A stretch of 35,130 nt of DNA from Sphingomonadales bacterium (GCA_011088215.1 JAALKD010000035.1:1-35130), one strand, 5' to 3'; positions 1 through 8,824 are shown, counted from the first letter of the stretch. The notes: generated from the letters alone by a model not told the origin. Program-made: numbers and translations.

Positions 1-45
<45 letters not shown>

Positions 46-2187
46 CCGCTCTTCCCACCTTTCTCTGAACCCGCTTTCCGCATCGAAGAAACATTCTTTG
101 ATGTCTTTGGTTTTTCTTTCAAAGAAGGCCGTGCAACCAGCGCGCTTGCTGCCGCCGGATCGGTTGTGATTACCGAGACGACGGCCAATAAATATTTCAC
201 TGGCAGTAGCGCGATTGACAAGGTCATTACTATTGGTGGCACCGACTATCGGGTGTCAGCCGTCCTGGCCAGCCTACCCGGCAAAAGTCATCTGGATTTC
301 CAGATCTTGTTATTCGATGGCCCCGGTTCGCTTGATATCGACTTTGTCGATTGGACGTCAGCGCGGGTATATAGCTACTTCACGCTGGCGCGCGGTGCAT
401 CCATTTCCGCGCTTGAGGGCCGCCTGCCCGCGTTTCTGGATACCAACGCTTTTTTCTCGCCAGAAAGTTGGCGCGCGCTGACGCCGAGCTCAGTCATGTC
501 ACTGGACTTACTGCCCATCGGAGACATTCACTTGTACCAACAAGGCGAAAGTCCGATCGCCCCCGGTGGCAGCTCCACACTCGTTTTTGGTTTCATCGGT
601 ATCGCAGCACTTATTCTGGTCATGGCGGGGGTTAACTTCGTCAACCTGTCAACCGCACATGCCTCCACCCGGGAAAAGGAGACCGCGCTCCGTAAACTAT
701 CGGGTGCCAGCCGCAGCCAGTTGATTATGCGCCAACTTCTGGAAGCAATCATATTGGTCAGCGCCGCCTGCCTGATTGCGCTTGCGCTGACTGAGGTGTT
801 TGCGCCGATCGTGTTCGGCTGGATTGGCATGAACGGTTTCGGCGTCCACGAAATTGATCCAACCTTCCTGATGACCGCTGCCGCAGCAAGCCTGACAACC
901 GCCGTGTTGGCAGCATTATACCCTGCGGTTCAACTGTCATCAAAATCACTGTCATCGGCATTCTCGGGCGGACACTCCCAGCCCGTTGGGGCCAACCGTT
1001 TTCGACTCGGCTTGATTCTGGCGCAATATATTATCTCAATCGTCTTGGTGATAACCGCCGGGCATTTTTATCTGCAGACCCGCTTTGCCACATCAATGGA
1101 CCTGGGCTTTAGCGCCGAAAATGTAGTGACATATTGGGGCCTTCGCGGCGCACCAGACACCCAGGCACAGCGTGCCCTGCTGGCCAATGTTCGCACAGTG
1201 CCGGGCGTCACCTCCGCCACACGCATGGCGCAACTTCCCGGCGGCGGACAGCAAAATAATGTTGTATTAACGGCAGTAGGGGCAAGCGCAGCCAGCGGCC
1301 CAACAACCGTTCAGGCAATCGCCGGAGATGTGGGTTTCGATACAACTCTAGAAATGAGCCTGCTTGCTGGCCGGTCATTTGACGCCTCAAGAAGTGTAGA
1401 TGTGCCCTTGATCAACTTGGAAACCGGCACCTCAGCCAACGAGTATGCCACCTCTATTGTCGTCAACCAGTTAGCTGTGCAGGCCCTCGGGTATAACAAC
1501 CCCGCAGATGCACTAGGCGAAACCTTTCACTTGCAAGACTATATCACCGGCACCGTTTTGGTTGAAATCGTCGGTGTGGCAAAGGACGCTCATTTCCAAA
1601 CCATCCACAGTCCGTTGGTGCCAATGTTGTTTATCAATGCTGAACCGTTTTTTAGCGCGCTTTCCATCAAATTGGCTCCGGGTGACCAGCGGAATACACT
1701 CGCTCGCCTCGACACATTGTGGGAGAATTACGTACCAGATGTTCCGGTGTTGAAAACCTATTTGCGCGAGGATCTGGCGGAACAATATGCCCTTGAAGAC
1801 CGATTAACACAGGTGTTCAGCGTGTTCGCCGCCCTCGCGGTTGTTATCGCTTTTCTTGGTATATTTGGTCTCGCCGCTTTCAACGTAGAGCGCCGCACCA
1901 AAGAGGTTGGCATCCGCAAGGTATTGGGCGCAACGGTTGCAGAAATTGTACGCCTGTTTGTATGGCAGTTTTCCAAACCCGTATTGTGGGCCAGCATTAT
2001 CGCATGGCCTATTGCTGGTGTGCTGGTGCAAAACTGGCTGGAAAGCTTCGCTTACCGCATCGACTTGATCCCGCTTGTGTTCATTAGCGCGGGCGGCACC
2101 GTTCTTCTGATTGCCGCCCTAACCGTGGCCAGCCACGCCGCTCGCGCCGCCATGATAAACCCGGTTTTGGCCCTGCGCCACCAATAG
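46..2187 (+). CDS. MacB/FtsX-type ABC transporter permease, 5'-truncated
   Basis: This is the membrane subunit of an ABC exporter-like complex of the MacB/FtsX class. The open frame runs without a stop from the poly-C edge, so the GTG at 166 is internal and the N-terminal membrane segment is missing. What remains, in order: the end of a first periplasmic MacB_PCD-like domain (FDVFGFSFKEG, then VVITETTANKYF), an FtsX domain with about three membrane helices (about residues 138-260 counted from 166) containing REKETALRKLSGASRSQ, a second periplasmic domain, and a second FtsX domain near the C-terminus with RRTKEVGIRKVLGA. It ends in ARAAMINPVLALRHQ, the usual tail of this family. Full-length relatives are about 800 residues. 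The ATPase partner is not in the window and probably lies upstream. The substrate cannot be read from the sequence. Confidence 0.88.
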   Translation, partial: PLFPPFSEPAFRIEETFFDVFGFSFKEGRATSALAAAGSVVITETTANKYFTGSSAIDKVITIGGTDYRVSAVLASLPGKSHLDFQILLFDGPGSLDIDFVDWTSARVYSYFTLARGASISALEGRLPAFLDTNAFFSPESWRALTPSSVMSLDLLPIGDIHLYQQGESPIAPGGSSTLVFGFIGIAALILVMAGVNFVNLSTAHASTREKETALRKLSGASRSQLIMRQLLEAIILVSAACLIALALTEVFAPIVFGWIGMNGFGVHEIDPTFLMTAAAASLTTAVLAALYPAVQLSSKSLSSAFSGGHSQPVGANRFRLGLILAQYIISIVLVITAGHFYLQTRFATSMDLGFSAENVVTYWGLRGAPDTQAQRALLANVRTVPGVTSATRMAQLPGGGQQNNVVLTAVGASAASGPTTVQAIAGDVGFDTTLEMSLLAGRSFDASRSVDVPLINLETGTSANEYATSIVVNQLAVQALGYNNPADALGETFHLQDYITGTVLVEIVGVAKDAHFQTIHSPLVPMLFINAEPFFSALSIKLAPGDQRNTLARLDTLWENYVPDVPVLKTYLREDLAEQYALEDRLTQVFSVFAALAVVIAFLGIFGLAAFNVERRTKEVGIRKVLGATVAEIVRLFVWQFSKPVLWASIIAWPIAGVLVQNWLESFAYRIDLIPLVFISAGGTVLLIAALTVASHAARAAMINPVLALRHQ

Positions 2188-2200
2188 CGTCGACGACCCA

Positions 2201-2223
2201 CCGTATACAATAAGGCCGTATAC
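2201..2223. repeat. Direct repeat of CCGTATAC in an intergenic region
   Basis: CCGTATAC occurs at 2201-2208 and again at 2216-2223, a 15-base period, in the 106-base gap between the permease and the serine hydrolase. GTATAC is itself palindromic, so this is two equal half-sites on one face of the helix at roughly 1.5 turns. It could be a regulator site for the hydrolase. No clear promoter was identified. Confidence 0.3.
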
Positions 2224-2293
2224 TTGTTATATGGTCGATCCTATACTTGGCCCGATCAGAGGAACTAGCTAGGGCAGATAGGGGTAAATAGCG

Positions 2294-3556
2294 ATGGAAA
2301 ACCGACGGATCAAACTGGCATTAATTGCAGCGCTAATAGGGGGAACATCCTTCGCGGTGGCCCATGCCCAGCAACAAACTGAACTGGAAAAAAAGCGCGA
2401 TATATACCGCGAGTATACGCCGGACAACTTTGATGACGGCGGCCCGATCAGCCATTATGCTTGGAAAAACTTCTCAGCTTTTTTCCCGCACGCGGTTGTC
2501 GCCCGCACCGGACCAGAACGCAAACTCGCCCAAGCACTGAGAGCCAATGTTGCAAGCTTTGCAGTCACTGTAGACGGCACTGAAACCACCCTAGGTGAGT
2601 ATGTATCCAGCAGCCCCCTGATAGACGGCATGATCATTCTATCGGGCGGCAAGGTTGTTTACGAAGCCTATTCCCGCATGAAAGCCCATGACCGGCATCT
2701 GGGCTGGTCGGTCACCAAAGTCTATATCTCAACCGCGCTGGCGGCACTGGAGCGGCAAGGCAAAGTGGATGTGGATCTGTCGGTGGAGACTTATGTACCA
2801 GCACTTCGCCGTACTGACTGGGCAGGCATAACGGTTCGCAACATTGTAAATATGGCATCGGGTATTGCTTGCCTGGACAGCGACGGTTACCAAAACACCA
2901 GTTCCTGCATCTACCAATATGAGGAAACTCTCGGGTTGACCGCGCCGCACAACCCGCCGGTTGATACGCTCGACCTGATTAAATCCATGAAACGTTACCG
3001 GGCGGCAGGGACAAAATATGAGTATGTCTCGCCGGATACCTACGTGTCGGGGCAAGTGATCGAAAATATCACTGGCCTGCCACTGACAGCCGCGTTGCAA
3101 AGTCTGATTTGGGACAAAGTAGGCGCCGAAGCAGACGGTTTGATGATGATCAGCCCCAAAGGCAACGCCGCCGCCCATGCTGGGCTTTCAGCGCGTCTGC
3201 GCGATGTGGCACGCTTCGGTCAAATTTTCACTAGCGGTGGCTTCGACGTAATTGGCAATGACCATATGGATGACTTGGCTAGCGACAAGGGAATCAGATT
3301 CAGCCCGGAGCAACTGTTCCGGATGAAGGAAACCTGGGGCGACGACGTGCCTAGCCACGCCGCCTGGCAGTGGGATATGATCTGGCCGGACGGTATGATG
3401 TTTAAGGGCGGATACTCTGGTCAGGGCATTTTTGTTGTGCCCAAACAAGACATTGTCATCGCCTTTTTCGGCACTGCGGATACGCAAGGCAACAGCCATG
3501 ATTTGCTTAAAATATCTCGGCAGTTGTCTGTATCCAGGCTGCTTGCCCCGAACTGA
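2294..3556 (+). CDS. Exported serine hydrolase of the beta-lactamase/class C family
   Basis: This is a penicillin-binding-protein-fold serine hydrolase (420 aa), probably periplasmic. Residues 1-25 form a Sec signal peptide ending AVAHA, followed by QQQTE. The nucleophile motif SxxK is S139-V-T-K142 in GWSVTKVYIS. The second motif is Y244-V-S246 in KYEYVSPDT, where class C enzymes usually have YxN. The third box is K371-G-G in KGGYSGQGIF. The layout resembles the NylB/esterase EstB branch (Beta-lactamase PF00144) more than a true AmpC, so an esterase, amidase or peptidase role is more likely than antibiotic resistance. The ATG is preceded by AGGGGT about nine bases upstream. It appears to be monocistronic. 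Substrate unknown. Confidence 0.85.
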   Translation: MENRRIKLALIAALIGGTSFAVAHAQQQTELEKKRDIYREYTPDNFDDGGPISHYAWKNFSAFFPHAVVARTGPERKLAQALRANVASFAVTVDGTETTLGEYVSSSPLIDGMIILSGGKVVYEAYSRMKAHDRHLGWSVTKVYISTALAALERQGKVDVDLSVETYVPALRRTDWAGITVRNIVNMASGIACLDSDGYQNTSSCIYQYEETLGLTAPHNPPVDTLDLIKSMKRYRAAGTKYEYVSPDTYVSGQVIENITGLPLTAALQSLIWDKVGAEADGLMMISPKGNAAAHAGLSARLRDVARFGQIFTSGGFDVIGNDHMDDLASDKGIRFSPEQLFRMKETWGDDVPSHAAWQWDMIWPDGMMFKGGYSGQGIFVVPKQDIVIAFFGTADTQGNSHDLLKISRQLSVSRLLAPN

Positions 3557-3604
3557 GACCGCAACTTAAGTCGGTACAACACCGGAAATAAACCGGCCGA
3601 AATA

Positions 3605-3647
3605 TTGACACAAGTCAAGACTCGGTAGTCCAGGGATATTCTATTCT
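3605..3647 (+). promoter_or_regulatory. FNR/FixK-type box and -10 element upstream of PPK2
   Basis: TTGACACAAGTCAA at 3605-3618 is a perfect dyad (TTGAC, 4-base spacer, GTCAA). It matches the TTGA-N6-TCAA core recognised by FNR/FixK/FnrL-family regulators. Overlapping TATTCT hexamers at 3637-3642 and 3642-3647 are plausible -10 boxes. The downstream one would put the box centre near -42 from the start of transcription, the usual class II activator position. The same TTGACA could alternatively be read as a -35 element, but its spacing to either TATTCT (26 or more bases) is too long. Confidence 0.55.
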
Positions 3648-3674
3648 CGGGTTAAATTAGGGAAAGGAATGGCT

Positions 3675-4607
3675 ATGGTTGAGCAAGAAAACACGCAACA
3701 GAGCAAGGCAAACGGCATAGATGATGGTCTTGTCTTTCCGGTTGTGACACCAGACCGTGTGCGCCATGCGTTTGAAACCGGTCAATATCCTTACGACCAG
3801 AAAATATCCCGTTCAGACTATGAAACCCTGAAAGCTCAGCTGCAGGCCGAACTGCTGAAAGTACAACATTGGGCGGCAGAGACCGGCCAGCGTTTCGTTC
3901 TGCTGTTTGAAGGCCGCGACGCAGCGGGCAAAGGCGGTACGATCAAAAGGTTCATGGAGCATTTAAACCCGCGTGCGGCCAGGGTCGTTGCCTTGGCAAA
4001 ACCCTCGGATGTGGAGTTGGGCCAATGGTTTTTCCAACGCTACATTGAGCATTTGCCAACCGCCGGTGAAATTGTTCTCTATGACCGCTCATGGTATAAC
4101 CGCGCTGGCGTGGAGCGGGTGATGGATTTTTGCTCGCCCGGCGATTATCTGGAATTTATGCGGCAGACACCAGAACTGGAGCGGATGTTGGTGCGCTCGG
4201 GCATTCAGCTTTACAAATACTGGTTTTCGGTTACGCAGGACGAACAAAAGCGCCGGTTTGACGCGCGCACAACCGATCCGCTCAAGCGCTGGAAACTCAG
4301 TCCCATTGACCAAGCCAGCCTGTCCAAGTGGGACGATTATACCGAAGCAAAAGAAGCAATGTTCTTCTACACCGACACCGCAGACGCACCCTGGACTATC
4401 GTTAAGTCGAACGACAAGAAGCGTGCGCGGCTTAACTGTATGCTACATTTCCTGAACACGCTCGACTATCCGGGCAAGGACACCGAACTGGTCCACAAGG
4501 CCGATCCTTTGATCGTTGGTCATGCCGGACATGTTATTCACCGGTCCGAGCATATTCTGGGCAAGTCGTTGCACCCAAACAAACGCAGAAGTCCGAACGC
4601 CTCGTAG
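3675..4607 (+). CDS. ppk2: Polyphosphate kinase 2 (PPK2 family)
   Basis: A cytoplasmic PPK2 transfers phosphate between polyphosphate and nucleotides, usually favouring NDP phosphorylation. The P-loop is GRDAAGKGG (about residues 80-88 from this start). The Walker B region is VLYDRSWYNRAGVERV. The lid motif RRFDARTTDPLKRWKLSPID is typical of class I-like PPK2 enzymes. Length, 310 aa, is normal for a single-domain PPK2. An ATG at 3669 also exists, but GGAAAGGA at 3661-3668 would touch it. The ATG at 3675 has a six-base spacing, so I prefer it. The upstream FNR/FixK-like dyad suggests oxygen-dependent control. It is followed on the same strand by SulP and UspA genes, which have their own leader. 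Confidence 0.93.
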   Translation: MVEQENTQQSKANGIDDGLVFPVVTPDRVRHAFETGQYPYDQKISRSDYETLKAQLQAELLKVQHWAAETGQRFVLLFEGRDAAGKGGTIKRFMEHLNPRAARVVALAKPSDVELGQWFFQRYIEHLPTAGEIVLYDRSWYNRAGVERVMDFCSPGDYLEFMRQTPELERMLVRSGIQLYKYWFSVTQDEQKRRFDARTTDPLKRWKLSPIDQASLSKWDDYTEAKEAMFFYTDTADAPWTIVKSNDKKRARLNCMLHFLNTLDYPGKDTELVHKADPLIVGHAGHVIHRSEHILGKSLHPNKRRSPNAS

Positions 4608-4648
4608 GTTAAACCACGCCCAAAAACAGCTTGTAACTACTCTCCCAC

Positions 4649-4676
4649 ACAGATATAGAGCGCTCTGTTGATTTTT
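4649..4676 (+). terminator. Possible weak terminator after PPK2
   Basis: ACAGA (4649-4653) pairs with TCTGT (4664-4668), and the loop contains part of the palindrome AGAGCGCTCT (4657-4666). A short T tract ends at 4676. The stem is only five pairs long, so this is tentative. The palindrome could instead be a protein-binding site. Confidence 0.3.
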
Positions 4677-4786
4677 GACGCGCAGATGCCCGCACGGACA
4701 AATTCCTAGCAGGCAATTTCTCGTGCGTCCTTAAAGGCCCCCTTTCGGTTGTGGCTTTTATATTTCAAGTAAGAACGATCAGCCAG

Positions 4787-4837
4787 CCGCCGGGTACTTC
4801 TGCCCGCGGTAGGCGTTCACAACAAACGGGCGAGCCC
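4787..4837 (+). promoter_or_regulatory. Potentially structured leader before the SulP start
   Basis: CCG-C-CGGG (4787-4794) can pair with CCCG-CGG (4803-4809), giving a seven-pair hairpin with one bulge. GCCCG (4802-4806) can instead pair with CGGGC (4827-4831), and GGGC (4828-4831) can also pair with GCCC (4834-4837), which directly abuts the ATG at 4838. These pairings are mutually exclusive and involve the ribosome-binding region, where no ordinary AGGAGG is seen. This is what a translational cis-regulatory RNA looks like. A candidate motif called sul1 has been described before sulfate-transporter genes in Alphaproteobacteria, but I cannot verify a match from memory. Confidence 0.35.
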
Positions 4838-6319
4838 ATGTCTTTATCTCAATTGCGGACTGAATGGTTCGGCAACATTCGAAACGACCTGCTTGCAGGC
4901 ATGGTAGTGGCGCTCGCGCTGATCCCGGAAGCTATTGCTTTTTCAATCATCGCAGGCGTTGACCCGAAGGTCGGGCTTTATGCATCATTTTGCATTGCAG
5001 TTGTGATCGCAATTGTTGGTGGCCGCCCCGGCATGATTTCGGCAGCCACCGGCGCAATGGCGCTGGTGATGGTGCTGCTGGTTAAAGAACACGGGCTGGA
5101 GTATCTGTTGGCGGCAACGGTTCTAGCCGGTGTGCTACAGATCATCGCCGGATACTTGAAACTGGGTTCATTGCTGCGTTTTGTCTCCAGTTCGGTGATG
5201 ACCGGTTTTGTCAACGCGCTGGCGATCCTGATTTTCATGGCGCAACTGCCAGAGTTTGTTGGAGCAAACTGGCAAATGTACGCCATGGTCGCGGTTGGCC
5301 TGGGCATCATATATCTGTTTCCCTATGTAACCAAAACCGTGCCGTCACCGCTGGTTGCCATCGTGGTGTTAACCGCTTTCAGCATAGTCGTTGGGCTTGA
5401 TCTGCGCACCGTCGGCGATATGGGCGCGCTGCCTGACACGCTGCCAATGTTTCTGATCCCGGATATTCCGCTTACATTAGAAACACTGGAAATCATCTTC
5501 CCCTATTCAGTGACCCTGATGGCGGTTGGCCTACTGGAATCGTTGATGACGGCAGTGATCGTTGACGACCTGACAGATACACCCAGCGACAAGAACCGCG
5601 AATGCAAGGGGCAAGGTCTCGCCAACATCATCGCCGGTTTCTTTGGTGGCATGGCGGGCTGTGCAATGATCGGCCAGTCAGTGATTAACGTTAAATCTGG
5701 CGGGCGTGGCAGGCTGTCCACCTTCTTCGCGGGCGGTTTCCTCTTGTTTTTGATTTTGGTTCTGGGTGATTGGGTCCAACAAATTCCCATGGCGGCCCTT
5801 GTGGCAGTAATGATCATGGTTTCAATCGGCACCTTCAGCTGGACCTCGGTGAAAAACCTGCGCACACACCCCAAATCATCAAGCTTTGTCATGCTATCGA
5901 CGGTTGCCGTGGTAGTTGCAACCCACGATCTGGCACAAGGCGTTTTTGTCGGTGTGTTGATGAGCGCGCTGTTTTTTGCCCGCAAGGTATCGCATTTGCT
6001 GGTTATCAATTCCGACTTGGCCGAAGATGGCCACACACGCACATACTACATATACGGCCAGGTGTTTTTCGCCTCCGCCAGTCAATTTTCAAACGCATTT
6101 GACTATAAAGAAGTGGTCGAAAAAGTTATCATCGATTTGACTCAGGCCCATTTCTGGGACCTGTCAGGCGTTGCGTCGTTGGACAAAGTAGTGCTCAAGT
6201 ATCGCAGGGAAGGTACGGATGTGGAAATATTGGGCCTTAACGAAGCCAGTGCCACCATTGTTGAACGTTTGGGTGTTTACGGTAAACCAGACGCCATTAA
6301 CCTGATGCCGAAACATTGA
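4838..6319 (+). CDS. SulP-family anion permease with C-terminal STAS domain
   Basis: This is an inner-membrane SulP/SLC26 transporter, 493 aa from the chosen ATG. It opens with the family signature [20 protein letters not shown], then [12 protein letters not shown], and has about 10-12 hydrophobic segments up to FARKVSHLL. The STAS domain follows (roughly the last 110 residues: [40 protein letters not shown]). An in-frame GTG at 4751 would add 29 residues with no membrane or family character, so I use ATG 4838. SulP members carry sulfate, bicarbonate or other anions, and the sequence alone does not tell which. The gene lies 14 bases before the start of a UspA gene, so the two are probably cotranscribed. 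Close pairing of SulP with UspA-like proteins or domains is known in bacteria. Confidence 0.93.
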   Translation: MSLSQLRTEWFGNIRNDLLAGMVVALALIPEAIAFSIIAGVDPKVGLYASFCIAVVIAIVGGRPGMISAATGAMALVMVLLVKEHGLEYLLAATVLAGVLQIIAGYLKLGSLLRFVSSSVMTGFVNALAILIFMAQLPEFVGANWQMYAMVAVGLGIIYLFPYVTKTVPSPLVAIVVLTAFSIVVGLDLRTVGDMGALPDTLPMFLIPDIPLTLETLEIIFPYSVTLMAVGLLESLMTAVIVDDLTDTPSDKNRECKGQGLANIIAGFFGGMAGCAMIGQSVINVKSGGRGRLSTFFAGGFLLFLILVLGDWVQQIPMAALVAVMIMVSIGTFSWTSVKNLRTHPKSSSFVMLSTVAVVVATHDLAQGVFVGVLMSALFFARKVSHLLVINSDLAEDGHTRTYYIYGQVFFASASQFSNAFDYKEVVEKVIIDLTQAHFWDLSGVASLDKVVLKYRREGTDVEILGLNEASATIVERLGVYGKPDAINLMPKH

Positions 6320-6333
6320 CAAAGGTAGCTGAT

Positions 6334-7191
6334 ATGAAAACCATTATCGCATGTCTCGACGGATCAGCCCATGCAGATAACGTCCTAACCATGACGGCCT
6401 GGGCTGCTAACAAAACCGGTGCCAGCGTGTCGTTGTTGCATATGGTGCCAACTCACGCAGAGGCCCCGGTATCTGCAGATTTTTCCGGGCAAATTGGCCT
6501 GGGTGCGAAAAGTGACTTGCTGGAGGAGCTCACCAAAATTGAGCAGGAACATGGTAAGCTGGAACAAAAAAAGGGTCAGCTTATTCTAGACCACGCCAAG
6601 CAGGCGATAGCGGCCCAAAGCACAGCGCCTGTTGACCTGCTGCACCGGCGCGGCGCACTAGTTGACGAATTCCAGCAACTGGAAGCGGACGCTGACCTGA
6701 TTGTCATTGGCAAACGCGGCGAAACCAAGACCGACACCCAGGGTCACGTGGGTGCAAATCTGGAGCGGGTATCACGAGCGGTTCACAAGCCATTGCTCAT
6801 CGCCACCCATCAGGCCAAACCGGTTGAGCGTTTTTTGATCGCCTATGACGGGCGCGCCAGCAGCAATGAGGCGGTTGAATTTGCTGTATCAAGCCCCTTG
6901 CTCAAAGGGCTTGAGTGTCACTTACTGAAAGTGGGCACAGACAACAGCTTGTCCGACGGTATTGTGCGCAAGGCAAAAACCAAGCTGGAAAGCGCCGGAT
7001 ACACCGTCAAAGCCAAAGTTGAAGATGTGTCTTCGGTGGATCAGGCGGTGACCGACTATGTAACAAATAACCAGATAGACCTGTTGCTGATGGGGGCCTA
7101 CGGCCATTCGCCGCTCAGGCGTTTCTTCCTTGGCAGCACGACGATGGCGCAAATCAGCCAATCCAAAGTGCCGGTCCTTCTGTTCCGCTAA
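6334..7191 (+). CDS. Universal stress protein, tandem UspA domains
   Basis: A cytoplasmic two-domain Usp protein of 285 aa. Domain 1 starts MKTIIACLDGSAHADNV and ends near VHKPLLIATHQ. Domain 2 starts RFLIAYDGRASSNEAVEFA. The second domain has a full ATP-binding motif G-2x-G-9x-G-S (GAYGHSPLRRFFLGS), so it likely binds nucleotide. In the first domain the matching stretch GKRGETKTDTQGHVGAN is off register, so ATP binding there is doubtful. The ATG at 6334 has AAAGG eight bases upstream. It follows the SulP stop by 14 bases, so a role in stress or energy-dependent control of the transporter, or simple co-expression under low oxygen, is plausible but inferred. Confidence 0.92.
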   Translation: MKTIIACLDGSAHADNVLTMTAWAANKTGASVSLLHMVPTHAEAPVSADFSGQIGLGAKSDLLEELTKIEQEHGKLEQKKGQLILDHAKQAIAAQSTAPVDLLHRRGALVDEFQQLEADADLIVIGKRGETKTDTQGHVGANLERVSRAVHKPLLIATHQAKPVERFLIAYDGRASSNEAVEFAVSSPLLKGLECHLLKVGTDNSLSDGIVRKAKTKLESAGYTVKAKVEDVSSVDQAVTDYVTNNQIDLLLMGAYGHSPLRRFFLGSTTMAQISQSKVPVLLFR

Positions 7192-7224
7192 ACCTGAACC
7201 GATTGTTTCCGGTGCAGGTTTTGT
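7191..7224 (+). terminator. Rho-independent terminator after UspA
   Basis: AACCTG (7191-7196) pairs with CAGGTT (7215-7220). After an A/G mismatch, ACCG (7198-7201) pairs with CGGT (7210-7213), leaving an eight-base loop. A short T tract (TTTTG) follows. The first arm overlaps the last base of the uspA stop codon, as expected for an operon end. Confidence 0.6.
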
Positions 7225-7286
7225 CAATTTCTGCCATCCTTGTTCGTCACTACGATAACTGATGATAGAGGAGACAGATATTGCCC

Positions 7287-7799
7287 ATGAGACAGAAACC
7301 AAGCATTCCAGTCTGGGTTATAGCGCTGACTATGCTGTTAAGCTCTACTGCCGCCGCAGACCCGACATCTCTTTTGTCCAGCCTCAAAGGTCACTGGCAA
7401 GCCGAGGGCGAGGCCTTCGGCGCGCCGTCAAGCAGTTCCATGATATGGACGGATACGGCCATGGGTGGAAAGTTTTTTCAACTGGACTACCAGATCAACC
7501 GAACGACCGCCGAGGGGCTCCAGCCCATTTTTGCCGGGCGCGCCTACTACCGGGAATCTTCTAACCAACAATTGAAAGCCTTCTGGATTGATACAAACGG
7601 CAACCTACACCCGGTTTCCGCAATCGTTGAAGACAGCGCGTTGGTCGCCCATTGGGGCACAGCCGAAACCGAACAGGGGCGAACCCGCTATCAGTTGAAC
7701 GGACAGGGCATTCTGGAAGTAACTGATTGGGTAAAGTCATCCGGCGGATGGCGGCAATTTAACCACACTGTATTCGCCCGAGCCAAACCAAATTCATAA
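7287..7799 (+). CDS. Small secreted DUF1579-like protein
   Basis: A protein of about 170 aa with an N-terminal Sec signal peptide (hydrophobic core VWVIALTMLLSSTAAA, cut before DPTS). The mature part reads LKGHWQAEGEAFG, then MIWTDTAMGGKFFQLDY, AGRAYYR, KAFWIDTNGN, and ends TDWVKSSGGWRQFNHTVFAR. This is the pattern of the DUF1579-like/lipocalin-type beta-barrel small proteins, whose function is unknown. Two starts are possible: TTG at 7281 sits seven bases from AGGAG (7269-7273), while ATG at 7287 sits 13 bases away. Either gives the same signal peptide. It is separated from uspA by a terminator, so it is probably its own transcription unit. Confidence 0.75.
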   Translation: MRQKPSIPVWVIALTMLLSSTAAADPTSLLSSLKGHWQAEGEAFGAPSSSSMIWTDTAMGGKFFQLDYQINRTTAEGLQPIFAGRAYYRESSNQQLKAFWIDTNGNLHPVSAIVEDSALVAHWGTAETEQGRTRYQLNGQGILEVTDWVKSSGGWRQFNHTVFARAKPNS

Positions 7800-7810
7800 G
7801 CCGATGAGCT

Positions 7811-8674
7811 CTATATATTATGGAAAAGCGGAACCAACCAATCGATAACAGCACGAACAGCCGGCGCCCGCTTCAGGTCTTCATGAATCACCAACCAAAT
7901 TTCATCATTGTCTAATGAAATGGGTTTGGAGACCTGCTCCAACATAGGCTCCCGGTCACCAACCATTTTGGGCAGAATGGCCAAACCAATGCCTGATTTT
8001 GCGGCGTCCAGGAATTGCAGGGTTTGCGAACATCTTAATATCGGGTCCTTCTTCAGCTTACCCTTAAGCCAAACCTGAGAGGCCAAGCCGTCCAGACCGC
8101 GAGACCCGCCTATCCAGTCACAATGATCATAGCGCGCGTCGCTCTTGGCTGTCGGATTAGCGCTGACATAATCTACCGAACCATAAATTGCGAAAGGCGC
8201 ATCCCCGAGCTTTCTCATCACCAGATCACCTCCCAGTGGACGCATGTTGCGAATGGAGATATCGGCATCGCCGCGGTCAAGATTTGCCACCGCATGCCCG
8301 GTGATTAATTCAATGTCTATTGAGGGGTTCGCAGAGTGAAAGCTGGGCATCTGTTCTGTTATAAAGCGAGAAAACCAAAACCCGGAAGCAACGCGAACAG
8401 GGCCGCCGCCGACACCGCTTATCCCCTTTGCCAGACGAGAAAAGTCCTGTGCGGCATGATCCATTTTTTCCGCCGCTATTTTCAAGTCTTTACCCGCAGA
8501 CGTGACGTAGTATCCGTCATGCTGGCTGTCAAAAAGCTTAACCCCCAGTGTTTGTTCTAGTCGGGCAATATGACGCGCTATGGTCGGCGGACTGATACCA
8601 AGTATCGGTCCAGCAGCTGTTAAGCTTCCCGCATCTGCCACTGCCAAAAAGACTTTTATGTGGTTCCAATTCAT
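7811..8674 (-). CDS. LysR-family transcriptional regulator
   Basis: A 287-aa LysR regulator. The N-terminal winged helix-turn-helix is MNWNHIKVFLAVADAGSLT then PPTIARHIARLEQTLGVKLF. The rest is a periplasmic-binding-protein-like effector domain (VRVASGFWF, GDADISIRN, ending in AVRAVIDWLVPLFHN). The start is the ATG at 8674, with GGAGG five bases upstream. An in-frame upstream start would add only five residues. It diverges from the lumazine-binding-like/dehydrogenase operon starting at 8825, the usual geometry for a LysR regulator and its target. Two dyads lie in the shared gap. The inducer is unknown. Confidence 0.92.
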   Translation of the reverse strand: MNWNHIKVFLAVADAGSLTAAGPILGISPPTIARHIARLEQTLGVKLFDSQHDGYYVTSAGKDLKIAAEKMDHAAQDFSRLAKGISGVGGGPVRVASGFWFSRFITEQMPSFHSANPSIDIELITGHAVANLDRGDADISIRNMRPLGGDLVMRKLGDAPFAIYGSVDYVSANPTAKSDARYDHCDWIGGSRGLDGLASQVWLKGKLKKDPILRCSQTLQFLDAAKSGIGLAILPKMVGDREPMLEQVSKPISLDNDEIWLVIHEDLKRAPAVRAVIDWLVPLFHNI

Positions 8675-8707
8675 ACAGGCCTCCGGCAAATAGCCTAGTC
8701 AATCAGC

Positions 8708-8745
8708 GAGTGTCACTCAATGTAGGTTTTTCATTTTTGAAAAAC
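8708..8745. promoter_or_regulatory. Two dyads in the LysR divergent region
   Basis: GAGTG-T-CACTC (8708-8718) and GTTTTTCA-TTTT-TGAAAAAC (8726-8745) are perfect inverted repeats in the 150-base gap between the divergent LysR gene and its presumed target operon. The second holds a T-N11-A core like a LysR box. They are likely operator sites, but the assignment is based only on position and symmetry. Confidence 0.45.
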
Positions 8746-8824
8746 TGGCGAGATCGATTGCGTCTGCCCAATCAAGCACCTTTGGAGCAGATTAGGGTCT
8801 AAACCCATAGAGGGAGAGAGCCCC

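Noticed and set aside
2294..3556. Beta-lactamase resistance gene
   Set aside because: The second motif is YxS instead of YxN, and the block layout is nearer to the NylB/EstB esterase group. Resistance is not supported.
4751..4837. N-terminal extension of SulP from the GTG at 4751
   Set aside because: The 29 added residues have no family character, and the segment has strong pairing potential as RNA. SulP homology begins after the ATG at 4838.
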